The notes: generated by a model not told the origin, from the letters alone. A stretch of 64,000 bases of DNA from Dichetophora obliterata (GCA_963920525.1 OY986438.1:122054920-122118919), one strand, 5' to 3'. Shown: positions 23,209-34,621, counted from the stretch's first letter. Made by a program: numbers and translations.

Positions 23209-24332
23209 CATACATCGACCCTAATCTCGTTAAAAAACACTGCGCAAGACCTCTAGATCAGTCATGAGTAGTAAAATTAATTTAGTGAGCCAATGTTTTT
23301 TTTTTAAATCAAACCCAAAATTATCCCCATTATTGCTTTTGCTCATCGTTGCAAAAAAAAAAGAACAAAATAAAAAATGTTAATGCAATAAAAAACCCCA
23401 ATAAGGTAACACTGATTTTCTATTTCTATAAAAAAATTGACCAGCAAAACAAAAACAAATCATGTGTGATTGTGTGCAACACATGTAACGGCACAAACAT
23501 CTCAAGCGTAACGCCATTGAGTAAGGCTTGCATACCTTTGCAAGCATTTGTTGTTGTTACCAAGTTAGGTATTTGGTTAACGTCGGTTTTGTTGTTATTT
23601 CTTGTACGTGTTTTTGTTTTTACAAATGTGCAAACACAAAATTGATAAAACAAAACAAATTTTTAGCTGAGCCAACTGAGCCTATTGAGCTTCTGGAAGC
23701 TCATGTCTGCTCTTGATAAAAGAAAATACCTCTAGAATTCTATAGAAAAGAGCCTTGCAAATAATTGCTGCTGTGAGCCCCATAACTGCTCAATTCGGCA
23801 ATGGCTATGAACTTTTTAATCTCATAAATTTAATCAGCAACAGAATTTTTAATATTTTTTCTCTATCTTTATGAAAGTTGTAGCTTACCATAACTTTCAA
23901 ATCAAGTTCTTCGAAGATTTTTGAAAACCTATAAATGACCTCTTTGGGATGACCTGACAACAACCATTATGTGAAAAGTTTAAAGTATTTATAGTGCAAG
24001 CTGGTTGCGCTTGTATATCGTTCTCGCTTGTTCACACAATTTTATTTCATCCGTTCAATTAGCTATTTTATATGCAATATGCGTGTTCTATAAATGCTAT
24101 CAGCTATAGTAAAGCTGCTATAATAAAAACCAAAAATCATCTTCTTATAAAAAAAATTTTTTGTAATATTTATAATTTAGAACTTTCAAAATTCTTTAAA
24201 AGTTACTCAAAATAAAATGTATAACAAAAAAATAGTAATGAACTTCTTAGAAGAAAATTACAAAAAATAAACTGCAAGGCAATGCAAAAATAATACACAT
24301 AATGCAAAAATAAAAATATCACAATTTTCCAT
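23209..24332. other. No gene supported
   Basis: Intergenic-looking AT-rich DNA. The part near 24260-24332 would be the 3' flank of the minus-strand gene; no clear AATAAA was found close to its stop codon. Confidence 0.35.
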
Positions 24333-25138
24333 TTAGGGATTTTGTATTATAAGATAGAAATGAATTTCAATAAATTGCACTCCACTTAAGCCCAATGTAA
24401 TTTCGCCACGATATTCACCATCTGGAAAAACTGATGGGAGCTTCAGTTGGTTCAAAGGATATTTACCCATAAATTCGAACTGAAAGAAATGTTTAATATT
24501 AACTTAATACCCCTGAACTAAAGTAAAAAATTTATATACATACATTTTTCTCATAAGGACAGGTATGATTGAAATTTGTGTAGGAAATGACAATATCGTA
24601 AAACCAATCATAAACCGGATTTCTCTTTCCTGCCAAATATTTGCATCCATCTATAGTGACATCGATGCCAAAGGGTTTGAAGCCACCCAAAGCTTTTTTC
24701 AGAACACGAAAGTGTACCTTTTAACAAGTAATAATAACCTAGGTTAAGATCTATTGAATTTGTAAAATTAATTGAAACGTACAAAAACATTCTTCTTAAC
24801 AGTCTTCAAAAGCAAAACCCGCAGGTTAATAATTTTAAGAGTGCGATTGATTGGCTTTAGCTCACATTTGTTAATCTTTATGATACTTTCATCTAAAGCA
24901 AAGCAGCGAAGTTGTGGCATGGTAAAAATGGCTTTATTCATCAACAACTAAAAGTTGAAATATTTTAACAAAGTATTAAATATGAGCATTTCAAAGTTTC
25001 TTTTTTAGATATTAAAAAAAAGGTTTGCCTTACCCGTTGGCTGTCACTAAAACTTGCTGTTCCTAATATCACGACAATTGCTAAAAATGCTGATAATTCA
25101 ACAGCAACAGACACCAGTGACCTTAGTTTCAGAGTCAT
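24333..25138 (-). CDS. DUF1091-family secreted protein (four exons, 196 aa)
   Basis: Exons on the minus strand are 25138-25034, 24947-24783, 24717-24544 and 24479-24333 (TAA). The introns are 60-86 bp with GTAAGG, GTACGT and GTATGT donors and AG acceptors, all in phase 0. Exon lengths are all multiples of three and join into one frame of 35, 55, 58 and 48 codons. The start ATG is followed by a hydrophobic signal segment at residues 8-28 (VSVAVELSAFLAIVVILGTA), so the product is probably secreted. Typical DUF1091 features follow: CELKPINRTLK, GFKPFGIDVTIDGCKYL, a conserved NHTCPYE and, near the C-terminus, LPSVFPDGEYRGEI. Length fits the family (about 170-200 aa). This is a fly-expanded family distantly related to MD-2-like lipid-recognition folds; some members are linked to chemosensation. 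The ligand here is unknown. No lesion is seen, so it is probably functional. Confidence 0.87.
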
Positions 25139-26271
25139 TATTTCAAATAGAAATAATAAAATAAAAAGGTTTTAGTTTAAGTCATTTTGTGAAGTAAAAA
25201 AACTTAAATTACAAAAATGTGTAATTTTAAGAGGATAGTTTAGAGCTCGTTAAATCGTTTAAAAGTAATTAATTTGGTGATCTAATCATTACAATTAATA
25301 ATGAAATACCCACTATGAATACAGTTATTTACAAAAGTTAAAAAAGATCTGTATCAAAACCTAACAATACGATTAAAGAGTATTAGTTATCGCATGAAAG
25401 AGCGGAAAAAATGTGTGGACGACCGTGACGGTGCGTGATGCAAGGTCAACTTGAAACTTTTACAGAAAAAGTGGAGATATTGGAATCGTTTAATTATAGA
25501 TAATCAGAAAACTTAATACTACTATTTCGGCAAAGCAGGCTAAATCTATTTTCATACTTTCGATCTTTAAATTTTAAAGTTATATAAACAACAACAACAA
25601 CTCTGTATAGAGTGAATCACTTAGCTAACTAGACAGTTTGTTTCGGAAATTGTTGCATTTCCTCTTCATTAGTATTCAAGTGATTGAGCTGTGATCAACT
25701 CACTGTTAAAGTCGTATATAATTTCACTCATGTTTGAAAAAAAACCTAGGAATTGCACGTTTAAATCGGCTACTTAATCATATGACAATTTAAAGCAGTA
25801 AGCTGATCAGAGATCACAGCCATCAACTGTTCTAAGGTTGCCATCTGTTCCAGTTGCTTCTTATTTATTTCAATACTCATTGGTGTTTGACAATTTGTCG
25901 AAATGCACCATAGAATTGAAACGAGATTTTGCTTGGCTAGAAGCTAGTGTTTTTAACTGAAAGGTGGCTAATTTCACAACCAAATGCTAACTTGATTACT
26001 TGATCTAAAGCTCACAATTAAATTCATGTAATAATTAAAATAATAGATTGCAATATAATAAAGGTTTAAATGCTTTAAACTAAGCTCCACATTATTCCAT
26101 ATTCATCATACCCAGAGAATGGAATAAACCTTAACGAACGGTTCGTTTTTGATTGGTTTTGTTTTTTATAAAAAGCGCCGCCTTTATTCCGCTTTGTTCG
26201 AATATCACTTTTCTTTTCAATCACTAACACTATCCCTAACACGACGAAGAAACAGAATGATAGTGTTATGG
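25139..26271. other. Upstream flank of the DUF1091-like gene; dispersed repeat
   Basis: No further coding sequence is supported. A segment at about 25895-25985 (CACCATAGAATTGAAAC, AAAGGTGGCTAATTTCACAA) resembles 47125-47190, which flanks the helentron-like element. Confidence 0.45.
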
Positions 26272-26533
26272 TAAACGAGCACAAAACATTACTTGCTTGT
26301 TTGTGGTTTTTGCTTGCGGTCGTAAACAAAAACAAAAACAGCAACAAATGTATCCCGCTTCACCGACTGCTACTACTGCTTACAAAAAAAATTTTGACGT
26401 CAACAAATTCTTTTGCTGCTGTTCTGTAGAATTTTAATTTTGAAGTCGCGGTAGCAGCAATAACAATCGGTGAATTTGTTTACGACCGCAAGAAAAAACC
26501 ACAACAAAAGAAATCATGTTTTGTGCTCGTTTA
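26272..26533. mobile_element. Foldback MITE with TAAACGAGCACAAAAC ends
   Basis: The left end TAAACGAGCACAAAACATTA is inverted at the right end (ATGTTTTGTGCTCGTTTA). The arms continue through GCGGTCGTAAACAAA/TTTGTTTACGACCGC toward the middle (CACCGACTGCTAC with its inverted counterpart). It directly abuts the next foldback element. Confidence 0.75.
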
Positions 26534-26647
26534 AAGGCCCCTATAGACGAGCAACTAATCGAACAACTGGTTGATCAACTGGTTGGTGTTTTTTCCTACA
26601 GACACAACTTTCAATTGGTGGCAGTTGTTTAAATTTAGTTCAATTAG

Positions 26648-27927
26648 TTGGAATTAGTTTTAAAGGTTTTCTAAGAGATGGCGTTACTATCAATAGATCG
26701 CATCGGGCACACCTGTGACTATATTCATTTCAAAGCACATTGTCTAAGCTTCTTTTTTTATTATGTGTCATTCCACTGAAGTGTAAACAACATATATTTT
26801 TTTCTCTGTGAACATGTCGACTTTCGTTCCAACAAAACGCAATTTGCGGGAAGGTTTACTTTTGTGCTTCCATTTGAAGAAAAAAGCGGTTGAAGCACAA
26901 CGCACGCTTACTGAGGCTTACGGGGACTATGCTCCATCGATTTCTACTTGTGAGTACTGGTTCCGTCGGTTTAAAAGTGGTGATTTTGATACGGAAGACA
27001 AAGAGCGTCCGGGCCAGCCGAAAAAGTTTGAAGATGAGGAATTGGAGGCTTTGCTCGATGAAGACCCGTGTCAAAACCTTCAAGAATTGTCAGAATCATT
27101 GGGAGTCGACTTACCAACGGTCGGCAAACGCTTGAAGGCCATGGGAATGATTCAAAAGCAAGGAAATTGGGTGCCGTACCAGTTGAAGCCGAGAGACGTT
27201 GAACGGCGATTTTGCATGTGCGAACAACTGCTTCAACGGCATAAAAGGAAGAGTTTTTTGCATCGTATTGTCACTGGCGATGAAAAGTGGATCCATTACG
27301 ATAATCCTAAGCGAAAAAAATCGTGGGGACCACCCGGCCATGCATCAACATCGAGGGCCAAGCCGAATATTCATGGCGCCAAGCTTATGCTGTGTATTTG
27401 GTGGGATCAGAAGGGTGTCGTGTACTATGAGCTGCTAAAACCTAACGAAACCATCACTGGGGAACGCTACCAACAACAATTGATGCAATTGAGCCGAGCA
27501 TTAAAGGTTAAACGGCCGGAATATGCCAAAAGACACGACAAAGTGGTTTTTCAACATGACAACGCACGGCCACATGTTGCAGGAACCGTCAAGGAAACGT
27601 TGGAGGCGCTGAATTGGGATGTGCTACCCCACCCGCCTTATAGCCCAGACATAGCCCCTTCCGACTACCACCTATTCAGATCGATGACGCATGGCTTGGC
27701 TGAGCAGCGCTTCACTTCTTACGAGGATACCAAAAAATGGGTCGATTCGTGGATTGCCTCAAAAGACGAATCGTTCTTCCGGCGCGGAATCCATATGCTG
27801 CCAGAAAGATGGGAAAATGTTGTAGCTAACGATGGACAATACTTTGAATAATATACATTGTACCGTTGTTTCTAAATAAATGCTCAAAAACCGAAAAAAA
27901 ACCTTTAAAATTAATTCCAACACCCAA
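26648..27927 (+). mobile_element. mariner (mauritiana-type) DNA transposon
   Basis: The inner terminal inverted repeats match: GTTGGAATTAGTTTTAAAGG at about 26648 on the left, and GTTGGAATTAATTTTAAAGG on the minus strand ending at about 27927. The right end is followed by TA. The outermost few bases of the left end look altered (expected TTGGGTGTTGG). The length of about 1.28 kb is standard for mariner. Confidence 0.85.
26814..27851 (+). CDS. mariner transposase, full length, catalytic triad intact
   Basis: An uninterrupted 345-aa frame starts at ATG 26814 (MSTFVPTKRNLREG). It has an N-terminal paired-type helix-turn-helix region (about residues 1-110), the linker WVPYQLKP (119-126) and a DD34D catalytic domain. 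The acidic residues are D156 in VTGDEKWIH, D249 in VVFQHDNARPH and D284 in YSPDIAPSDYHLF, which are the same positions as in Mos1. The C-terminus GIHMLPERWENVVANDGQYFE is typical of the mauritiana subfamily. It catalyses cut-and-paste transposition at TA sites in the nucleus. No stop or frameshift is present. Full open length in an otherwise decayed region implies a recent insertion. Activity also depends on the terminal repeats, and the left one looks damaged. Confidence 0.95.
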   Translation: MSTFVPTKRNLREGLLLCFHLKKKAVEAQRTLTEAYGDYAPSISTCEYWFRRFKSGDFDTEDKERPGQPKKFEDEELEALLDEDPCQNLQELSESLGVDLPTVGKRLKAMGMIQKQGNWVPYQLKPRDVERRFCMCEQLLQRHKRKSFLHRIVTGDEKWIHYDNPKRKKSWGPPGHASTSRAKPNIHGAKLMLCIWWDQKGVVYYELLKPNETITGERYQQQLMQLSRALKVKRPEYAKRHDKVVFQHDNARPHVAGTVKETLEALNWDVLPHPPYSPDIAPSDYHLFRSMTHGLAEQRFTSYEDTKKWVDSWIASKDESFFRRGIHMLPERWENVVANDGQYFE

Positions 27928-28190
27928 TAAAAAATTAAGTTTTTCGTTTGGTTGCTGAGTTTGCTAAAAACACGGCAATTAGTTGATCAATTCGTTGAGC
28001 TTCTGCCGAAAATATCAAAACTTTTTGATTTTCAGCCACTGATTGCAAAACTGGTTGAAAAACTGAAAACAAACCAAAAACCCACCTACACACTACTTAT
28101 TTTCATCAACCAGTTTATCAACCAGTTGTGCGATTAGTTGCTCGTCTATAGGGGCCTTAAGGCGGGTTCACTGACCACCTTCAGAAGTAG

Positions 28191-28349
28191 CCGTTTTTCA
28201 CTCGGCAATTCTATGAGCAATAATTGCTTTCGCCGCAAGCAGTTTGTTGACTACTCGGGTTGAAAGGGGACTTTCATCAACCGTCTCATGCTTGCGAATA
28301 ATCGAAGAACTACTTGTGGCGAAGGCAATTTTTGCCGAGTGAAAAGCGG
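28191..28349. mobile_element. Small foldback MITE
   Basis: CCGTTTTTCACTCGGCAA on the left and its inverse TTGCCGAGTGAAAAGCGG on the right, with TGCTTTCGCCGCAAGCAG-like inner matches. Non-coding. Confidence 0.6.
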
Positions 28350-29489
28350 GACCAAGTTTTGCAAGTTTTTGAAGTGAAACTTTCTAGTCGGCGATTTGAT
28401 ATTGAGAGTAAAATTTTTTAAATCGTCAAACGAGTCTCTGTAAAGCAAATATTTCGTGTCTCGTTCAACACGTTTCTGCAATATTTTTTTTGTGTTTTTT
28501 GTATGGTGATCCCCAGAAGGGTGCCAGATAGAGTGCTGGTGCTTAGAAAAAATGTTAAGGGGAAAAATTATTAGGACCAGCTCATACATTTCACCTGCCT
28601 AGGGGTCATAGTTTTTTTTTTAAACGAATTTTTGAACAAATTTTTCCGCCCAGAAATAAGTGAAAATACTATATTTCGGGCAGTTTTGGCAGTCTAAGAC
28701 AAAAATTTGGTTATTTAGTTTGTATGGCTACTTTCGGGAACTGTACTAAAAATGGGCGAGATTGCTCTATAGCCACGCCCACTTTCTGATAAATCACTAA
28801 AATTAACTACTGGGTCGATTGCGCTGAAGTTTTGGCACTTGATTTGTTTCGACTACGAGATAGTGTAAGAAAATTTTCCACACCCACTTTTACCGCCCAA
28901 AAATCAATAAAAAGTCTATAATTTGGATGGTTTCGATCGTATGAAATCAAAATTTGTCAATTTAGCTAATATCAGAGCCTGAAAATAGCTCCTAAAAGTT
29001 TTATTTTTTAAGTTAAGTCCGACTATTAACATTTTTATTTAACTAAAAAAATTAAAAATGACTTTAAATTTTATTTATAAAAATATAAGTTAAGAGTTGA
29101 ACTTTACTTTTAAAAATACTTGTAAAAGTTTTCCCTCACTTCTAACTTTTAAGCTTAAAAGTATGTCTCCAAAGACTTTTATTTTCCTTAAAACTTTTTA
29201 TAAGTCTTTAAAGACTTTTATTTTAAAAAGTTACTTTTAAGAGTCTTTTTAGACTCTAATTTTATAAAAGTTTTACAATAAAAAAACCGCGAAAAAATTA
29301 AAAATGTGTTTACTTATGACAAATTACCAGTCACCAATTGATTTTGTTAATCTTGTCAACTATAAGAAAGATTCATATTCAACAAATAAATTACTAGACT
29401 TAAAAAGAGTTTAATGAAATAAAAATCTCAAAAATCTCTTAAAATTAACTGTTTTATTTAAAAGTCTTTAAAGACTAAGGTTTTTTCTA
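28350..29489. other. No gene; diverged direct repeat
   Basis: Segments near 28640-28740 and 28885-28980 share CCGCCCARAAATMARTRAAAA and following bases, suggesting an old tandem duplication with a unit of about 245 bp. The next 500 bp are AT-rich with repeated AAAGTCTTTAAAGACT-like motifs. Confidence 0.4.
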
Positions 29490-29760
29490 AATGACCTTGT
29501 TATTTATTATGTTGATTTTATATGATTTAAATACAAATTCAAAATGTTTGATAGTTTAAATCATACCTGATTTTAAATACAAATTCTACTTGTTTGATAG
29601 TTGTTATGTAACATAAGCATAAAGACTAAAGTAAAACAAAAATACAACAACAAATGTGCAAATATGAAATGGAGGAAAAACTGAGAAATTTACACTTAAA
29701 ATCGCATCGCCTCTGTGGTGCAGTGTATCACAAAGATTTCTGATGAAGTGATTAATTTGT
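29490..29760. repeat. Dispersed repeat shared with 41585-42020
   Basis: Two blocks recur at 41585-42020: TTATTTATTATGTTGATTTT (inverted there) and AACATAAGCATAAAGACTAA followed by AAAAATACAACAACAAATGT (same strand there). A further partial match to the first block lies at about 1885-1930. The rearranged order suggests a mobile element with inverted ends. Confidence 0.6.
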
Positions 29761-30639
29761 CATCTACATATCTGCTACTTGTCTTAACTTAAACTTCAAA
29801 AACCAATATTTTAATGAACTTTAATAATTTTTTTTTGTCATGTGCACAAGTTATAACAAGTAAAAAAATGTCCACATCCTGCAATTTGTCAAAATTAAAA
29901 GTTTTTATTCAAGTAAAAATAGAATAAAAAAAATCTCTTGTTAACTAAAGTAAACACCAAATGTTTCCAGGAACTTATTTTGATTTATTTATGACTTTCT
30001 ACAAACGTAGAAAACATTTGACAGCATTAGTAAAATTAATTAATTTTGCAAAAACTTCTGACGAACGCTACTTAATAAAAGTCCAAGTAAAGGTAAACAA
30101 AGAGGACATACCACCCACCCATCAGGGCCCGCGACCAACATTTACCAACACGAGAAATGGTTGTGTATTTATCGTTACGTGTTCTGCTGGCCTTGGAACA
30201 GATTTTTATTAACTGCTTGTAATGAAGTGAAAATTATTGTTCAACATTGTTGTTGTTGTTGTTGTTGTTGATGTAAGCGAATACTTTGAATTGCTGGCTG
30301 GCAAAAGTTTTCACATAAAAACCATGTTCATTGGTGCACCGGTGATGGAGGAAAGTGGGGAGGTAAGAAAAACAGCTTGTAAGAAGTCAATAATAAAATT
30401 ATTTTTGAGATTTCGAAAAAAACATTGAAATATTAAAAAGTTTAAGAAAAAAATTTAATTATACAGTCCAGGCGCTTATTTACAGGAAAGTAAGCAAAGT
30501 ATATTTCAGAGAGAATATGTTCATTCTTGCTGAATTAAGGTTATGGTTTAGCATGTCTAAGTAAAACTTCAAACTTTTTGCCATGGCTTAGACAGAGCGT
30601 AAATTTAGGAAATGAAACGGAAGGTAATTAACACTAAGA
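29761..30639. other. No firm gene; TTG microsatellite and a possible short exon
   Basis: A (TTG)n run lies at about 30246-30270. At 30324-30362 a 13-codon plus-strand frame (MFIGAPVMEESGE) follows AACC-ATG and ends at GTAAGA, so a 5' coding exon is conceivable. It is not called as a gene. Confidence 0.3.
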
Positions 30640-31719
30640 AGATGAAACGTTAAATGCAAGTTACCGATTTGTGTGACGTCATGCTGTATTGATCCTTAGT
30701 TAACGATTTCGTGAGAGCTATTGTTTGTTTACGTTGAAATCGATAAAAATTTGGACAGTGATGAAAAAGAACACAAATCGAGTAGCTGCTTACTCACTTT
30801 TTTTTATTTTTTGTGCGCTAAAATTTTTTAATAAAGAGGTGATTAAAAAAAATAAACTGGCCATTTCAGCTCTTGGAAGGACTTTGACCTTGATTCAATT
30901 TTTCAATTGTGTTGTGCGTGTTATTAAATGTTTGATCACAAATTACCAAGAACTGGACCTACGTGTTTTATGCCGACTCCGAACGGCTTATGTTCTCCAG
31001 AAGCTTTACATGGCAATTTTTACTCTCTGAGGTTTGCCATTGTCTGCAGAGAGGTGACGACCGAACAGAAAAATTAATTCAATTGAAAAAACTTTTTGTC
31101 TGAGCTGGAATTGAACCCGGGCTACCGCGGTTCTTTAGCTTAGGGGCCACACACTCTACCCACTAGGCTACGGCCGCCACAAGAGGTGATTGTCTTGCTG
31201 TTAAAAATGAATGAAGGAAGAGTTTAAGAAAATGAATTATATAATAATAATGTGCTGTAATGTTTGCGGAAATAACCAACAATTATGAATGTTAATAATT
31301 TAACACTCAGTGATATGCAACGAAACTTAGCAAATATTTGTAACCGGGTACTTTTTCATTGCTCTAACAAATATTGTTTTGCTAAAATTGTTTACAATGT
31401 AAATAGACCTTATTTCTAAATTGCATTATTTTTAAAGTAAAAACGTTTTAAAATATCAACAAAATATTTTAATCAATAAAAAATTCAACCTAAGCGAAAG
31501 TAATGATTCTTAAAGGTATATTTCGAGTACTTGCAACTAAATAGTACGCAACATTATTGTCATTTATACAAATCGGTAGAATTCTCACTTGCCGCAGAGT
31601 GAGTGAGAAAAGCCTGCATTTTTATAGATTCACTTCACTTACAATTTTTACACAAACACTTTTTTAAAGATTCCATTGCAGTGAAAACGGGTTTTCACAA
31701 CACCGGGTATATCAGCTAG
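30640..31719 (+). mobile_element. Non-autonomous helentron-like element with nested SINE
   Basis: The 3' end shows a perfect hairpin GTGAAAAC-GG-GTTTTCAC (31681-31698) followed by AACACCGGGTATATCAGCTAG and T, as in helitron-type elements. Its left portion (CAAGTTACCGATTTGTGTGA, then CGTCA) and right portion (AAATCGGTAGAATTCTCACT) match, in inverted orientation, the two outer parts of the coding element at 47.2-51.6 kb. It is therefore probably a deletion derivative of that family. The left boundary is approximate. A SINE at 30845-31180 interrupts it. Confidence 0.6.
30845..31180 (-). repeat. tRNA-derived SINE, near full length, with 11-bp target duplication
   Basis: It is flanked by AAGAGGTGATT at 30834-30844 and 31181-31191. 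On the minus strand it starts GTGGCGGCCGTAGCCTAGTG (box A TAGCCTAGTGGGTAGAG) and has box B GGGTTCAATTCC about 70 bases in. The body carries AGACAATGGCAAACCTC and CCGTTCGGAGTCGGC motifs, and it ends in a T-rich tail (TTTATTTTTTTT). Other copies are at 6837-6972, 31820-31996 and 54228-54468. The head looks functional as a Pol III promoter. Confidence 0.85.
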
Positions 31720-31819
31720 TAAATAGTAAATGTAAGAACTCAAAAAGAGTTCAAAAACATTGCCCGCAAATGTAAGAATTATAAGATAATTATATAAATA
31801 TAATATCTAATATAAAGTA

Positions 31820-31996
31820 GGTGGTGGCCGTAGCCTACTGGTAGAGTGCGTGGCCCGTAAGCTTTAGAACCGCGGTTCAAACCCTAGCTCAGACAGAATG
31901 CTTTTTCAATTGAATTAAAATATTTGTTCGGCCACAACTTCTCTGCAAACATTGGCAAATCTCAGAGAGTTAAAATTGCCATTTTGCACAGTAGGG
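31820..31996 (+). repeat. tRNA-derived SINE, 3'-truncated copy of the same family
   Basis: Starts GTGGTGGCCGTAGCCTACTG, has GCGGTTCAAACCC as box B, then CTCTGCAAACATTGGCAAAT and AAATTGCCATTT before similarity ends. Confidence 0.78.
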
Positions 31997-34160
31997 CGAG
32001 CCCATACAAAAGTGAAGAACAAATACAAGGAGTAGTTCGATTTTAATGAAATTTTGTATGCTTAGTTACATTTTAAAAACTGATTGAAAAATAACTACAA
32101 TAAATGTTGTGAAATTTTACGATTTTGTAAAAATATCACGCTAAGCAGCGGGTTTTTTCAATTCTGTTTAAAATTCAGCGTTTTTTATAAATACGAGTAT
32201 TTTATCTGCATTTTGTCGCTCTAAGCCCTAAAAAATGTACATTTTCTTTATTTTTCACTCTATTTCAGCGTGTTATCGCTCAGAGAATCCTAAAAACCAG
32301 CAGCGATGTTTTACGCTATTGGAGCGGGTGTTACGCTCAGTGTTGTCAGATTTTGGAAGATATCATTCCCTTTTTGTTCTTAATTTCAATAAGTTTTTCC
32401 CGTGTTTCCCTTAACATTTTCCCGTTTTACCCCCTTTTCTAAAGTTCAGTGTTTTTTTTTAATACAAACCATAACAATACAAACATTACTAATATAATTA
32501 AAAATATGCCTTAATAAATATATCACATTTATTACTTTTACATATTACTTGAGTTTAACTGCAAACACTTTCTTTTGATTTTTAATCTTATGCAGTTTTA
32601 ATTTTTCATATGTATTTTGGTGTGTAAAATACTATTTACGATACAGTTACCTAACGGCTTTCTTATAATAGTTTTAATCAAATTTATGGCAAAAAGCGCT
32701 TTCAGGGCATGCGCAGCTATTCGGAAGAGAAGAAATGAACGAAATAAATTTTTTTAGTTTTTGGAAACATTTCACTTGTATCTGCAAATTTCATTTTAAA
32801 CCCTACAACTACACACTCTGTACTACTTTTTTTACTTTTTGCATAACAAAAACCGAAATATATTTTTGAAAAGCAATATTGCAAGGATTTTTATATGACC
32901 TTTCCATATATAAGATTACGACTTTTTCTTAAAATTTTCAGAGTCTCAAATAAACAGACTCTTTTATCAAAACATTATGTTGTTATTCTTTTTCTTAAAG
33001 CCTTATGTTTCCTCTTTAAAATCCTGCTTAAGATTTGAAAATTGGTTGTTCAGAAATAGAGTTACTTATTTTTGTTTGTTAAATGACGATTTGACCGTTT
33101 TTCTGTACTTTTAGCTATTTCAATAGATTTTACACCAAGTAAACTTTAGTAAAATTAAATTTGCTTTTTACCATTCTCTTTGGCGTGAAAAAACAAATAA
33201 ATTAATGCACTTAAGAGTCTTTCTGCTTTAGGACTATTTTACGAAGAAGAAACTCGTGGGGTAAATATTTACCCCAGTTTGTAGTTTACAGGTAATAAAA
33301 ATCTAGTTCTAAGCTTTAAACATGATGCCAACAAATTTTGCACATCTTGTGTAAGAAAATTTAATAAATCAATTTTTCTTAGTGACATATATTCTAAGTC
33401 GATATATATTAAGATTTTTTTTAAATAAATAGGAACACCACGGAATTAATGAAGGATATATTTTGTTTTTCCAAATGATAGGATCCGTATAGTTTGCCAA
33501 GCAAATACATCAAATTACGCTGAACAGAGAAAAAATTACGTCTGAGCTTACAGCTGCTGATAATCTAAATGAATTTATATTAAACAAGCAGGCTAATTTA
33601 AATAGTATTAAAATTAAATTAAAACTTAAGATGACTCAGATTACTTCAAAATGTATTTAAACACAAGATGTTGAAAAATTCCTAGCATAGTTTGTTGGTT
33701 TTGTGACAAAATTACTCTTTTCCAACCAAATTTTGCCCGTTTTTAAAAGTGTTATTTCCATTGTCCCTTTTCGTTGAAAATTCCCGCAAAACGGTGAAAA
33801 TTTCCTTTTCTGGCAGCACTGGTAACGCTTGACCTAAAATAAAAACCTTTTATTTAACGCCATATGATTTCAAAGAGTTTATTCGAACAAGTGTCTCATT
33901 ATATAAAACTTACGCATATCTAGCGTTCTTTTGTAAGCGAAGACAAGATTGATCGAGATAATTTTAGAAGAGAGTTTTTAAAGAGAGTGCGAGAGCAATA
34001 ATTGTAGGACAAAGTTTTTACGCTATTCTAGCGTGAAATATTTTGAATTTTGAAGGAAATCTGTTGCCAGCAATAATTGCTGCAGATTCCCGTGGATTTT
34101 TGTTAGAGTGTAGTTTAAGCTATCTAAGAAAAATACTAAAAATGGTTTAAATCGTTTATT
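31997..34160. other. No gene supported
   Basis: About 2.1 kb of AT-rich DNA without recognisable coding sequence or clear inverted repeats. Confidence 0.4.
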
Positions 34161-34164
34161 AATT

Positions 34165-34621
34165 TTTTTTCATAGTTTTGTACGGGAGGGCGGTACACAC
34201 AAAATTTTATCGATCTTAACAAAACTTGACCTGACGGCTTAAATAATAAAGTTATTGTTGTGTACCTTAAATGGTTGGAATCGGTTAGTTTTTAGAGGTA
34301 CCTCCTTTGAACCTTTATTTATTTCTTTTTTATAATTTTGTATGGGAGGTACAATTAAACATTAACCACTCTTAACAAAACTCTGTCAAACAGCTTAGAA
34401 TATAAAGTAATTGATGTGTACTTAAAATTTTTGCAATCGGTTAGTTTTTGGGGGTACCACCCTTGGGAGTTATATTAATATTTTTGCACAATTTTCTATG
34501 GGAGGAACACACAAAACTGACCGATCTTAACAAAACTTGGTCTGACTTCTTATAATAAAAATAAATTGATGTGTATCTAAAATGGCAGGAATAAGCTAGT
34601 TTTCAGGGGTACCTCCTTTGA
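34165..34621 (+). repeat. Tandem repeat, about 150-bp unit, three units (continues at 36256)
   Basis: Each unit contains ATAATTTTGTATGGGAGG-like, TCTTAACAAAACTTG-like and ATCGGTTAGTTTTTAGGGGT ACC-like blocks. Units start near 34165, 34320 and 34475. A fourth unit lies at 36280-36430, beyond the retrotransposon insertion, and a decayed part of a unit lies near 54110-54190. Confidence 0.72.

Larger units (their letters stand above)
26535..28156. mobile_element. Foldback element carrying a mariner insertion
   Basis: The left end AGGCCCCTATAGACGAGCAA is inverted at about 28137-28156 (TTGCTCGTCTATAGGGGCC). Similarity extends about 48 bp, including repeated CAACTGGTTGAT motifs. Both outer flanks show TTAA (26531-26534 and 28157-28160), so a TTAA duplication is possible. 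Without the mariner of about 1.28 kb the element would be about 340 bp. Confidence 0.72.

Noticed and set aside
26075..26347. 90-codon minus-strand ORF
   Set aside because: It spans the edge of a foldback element and has no conserved content.
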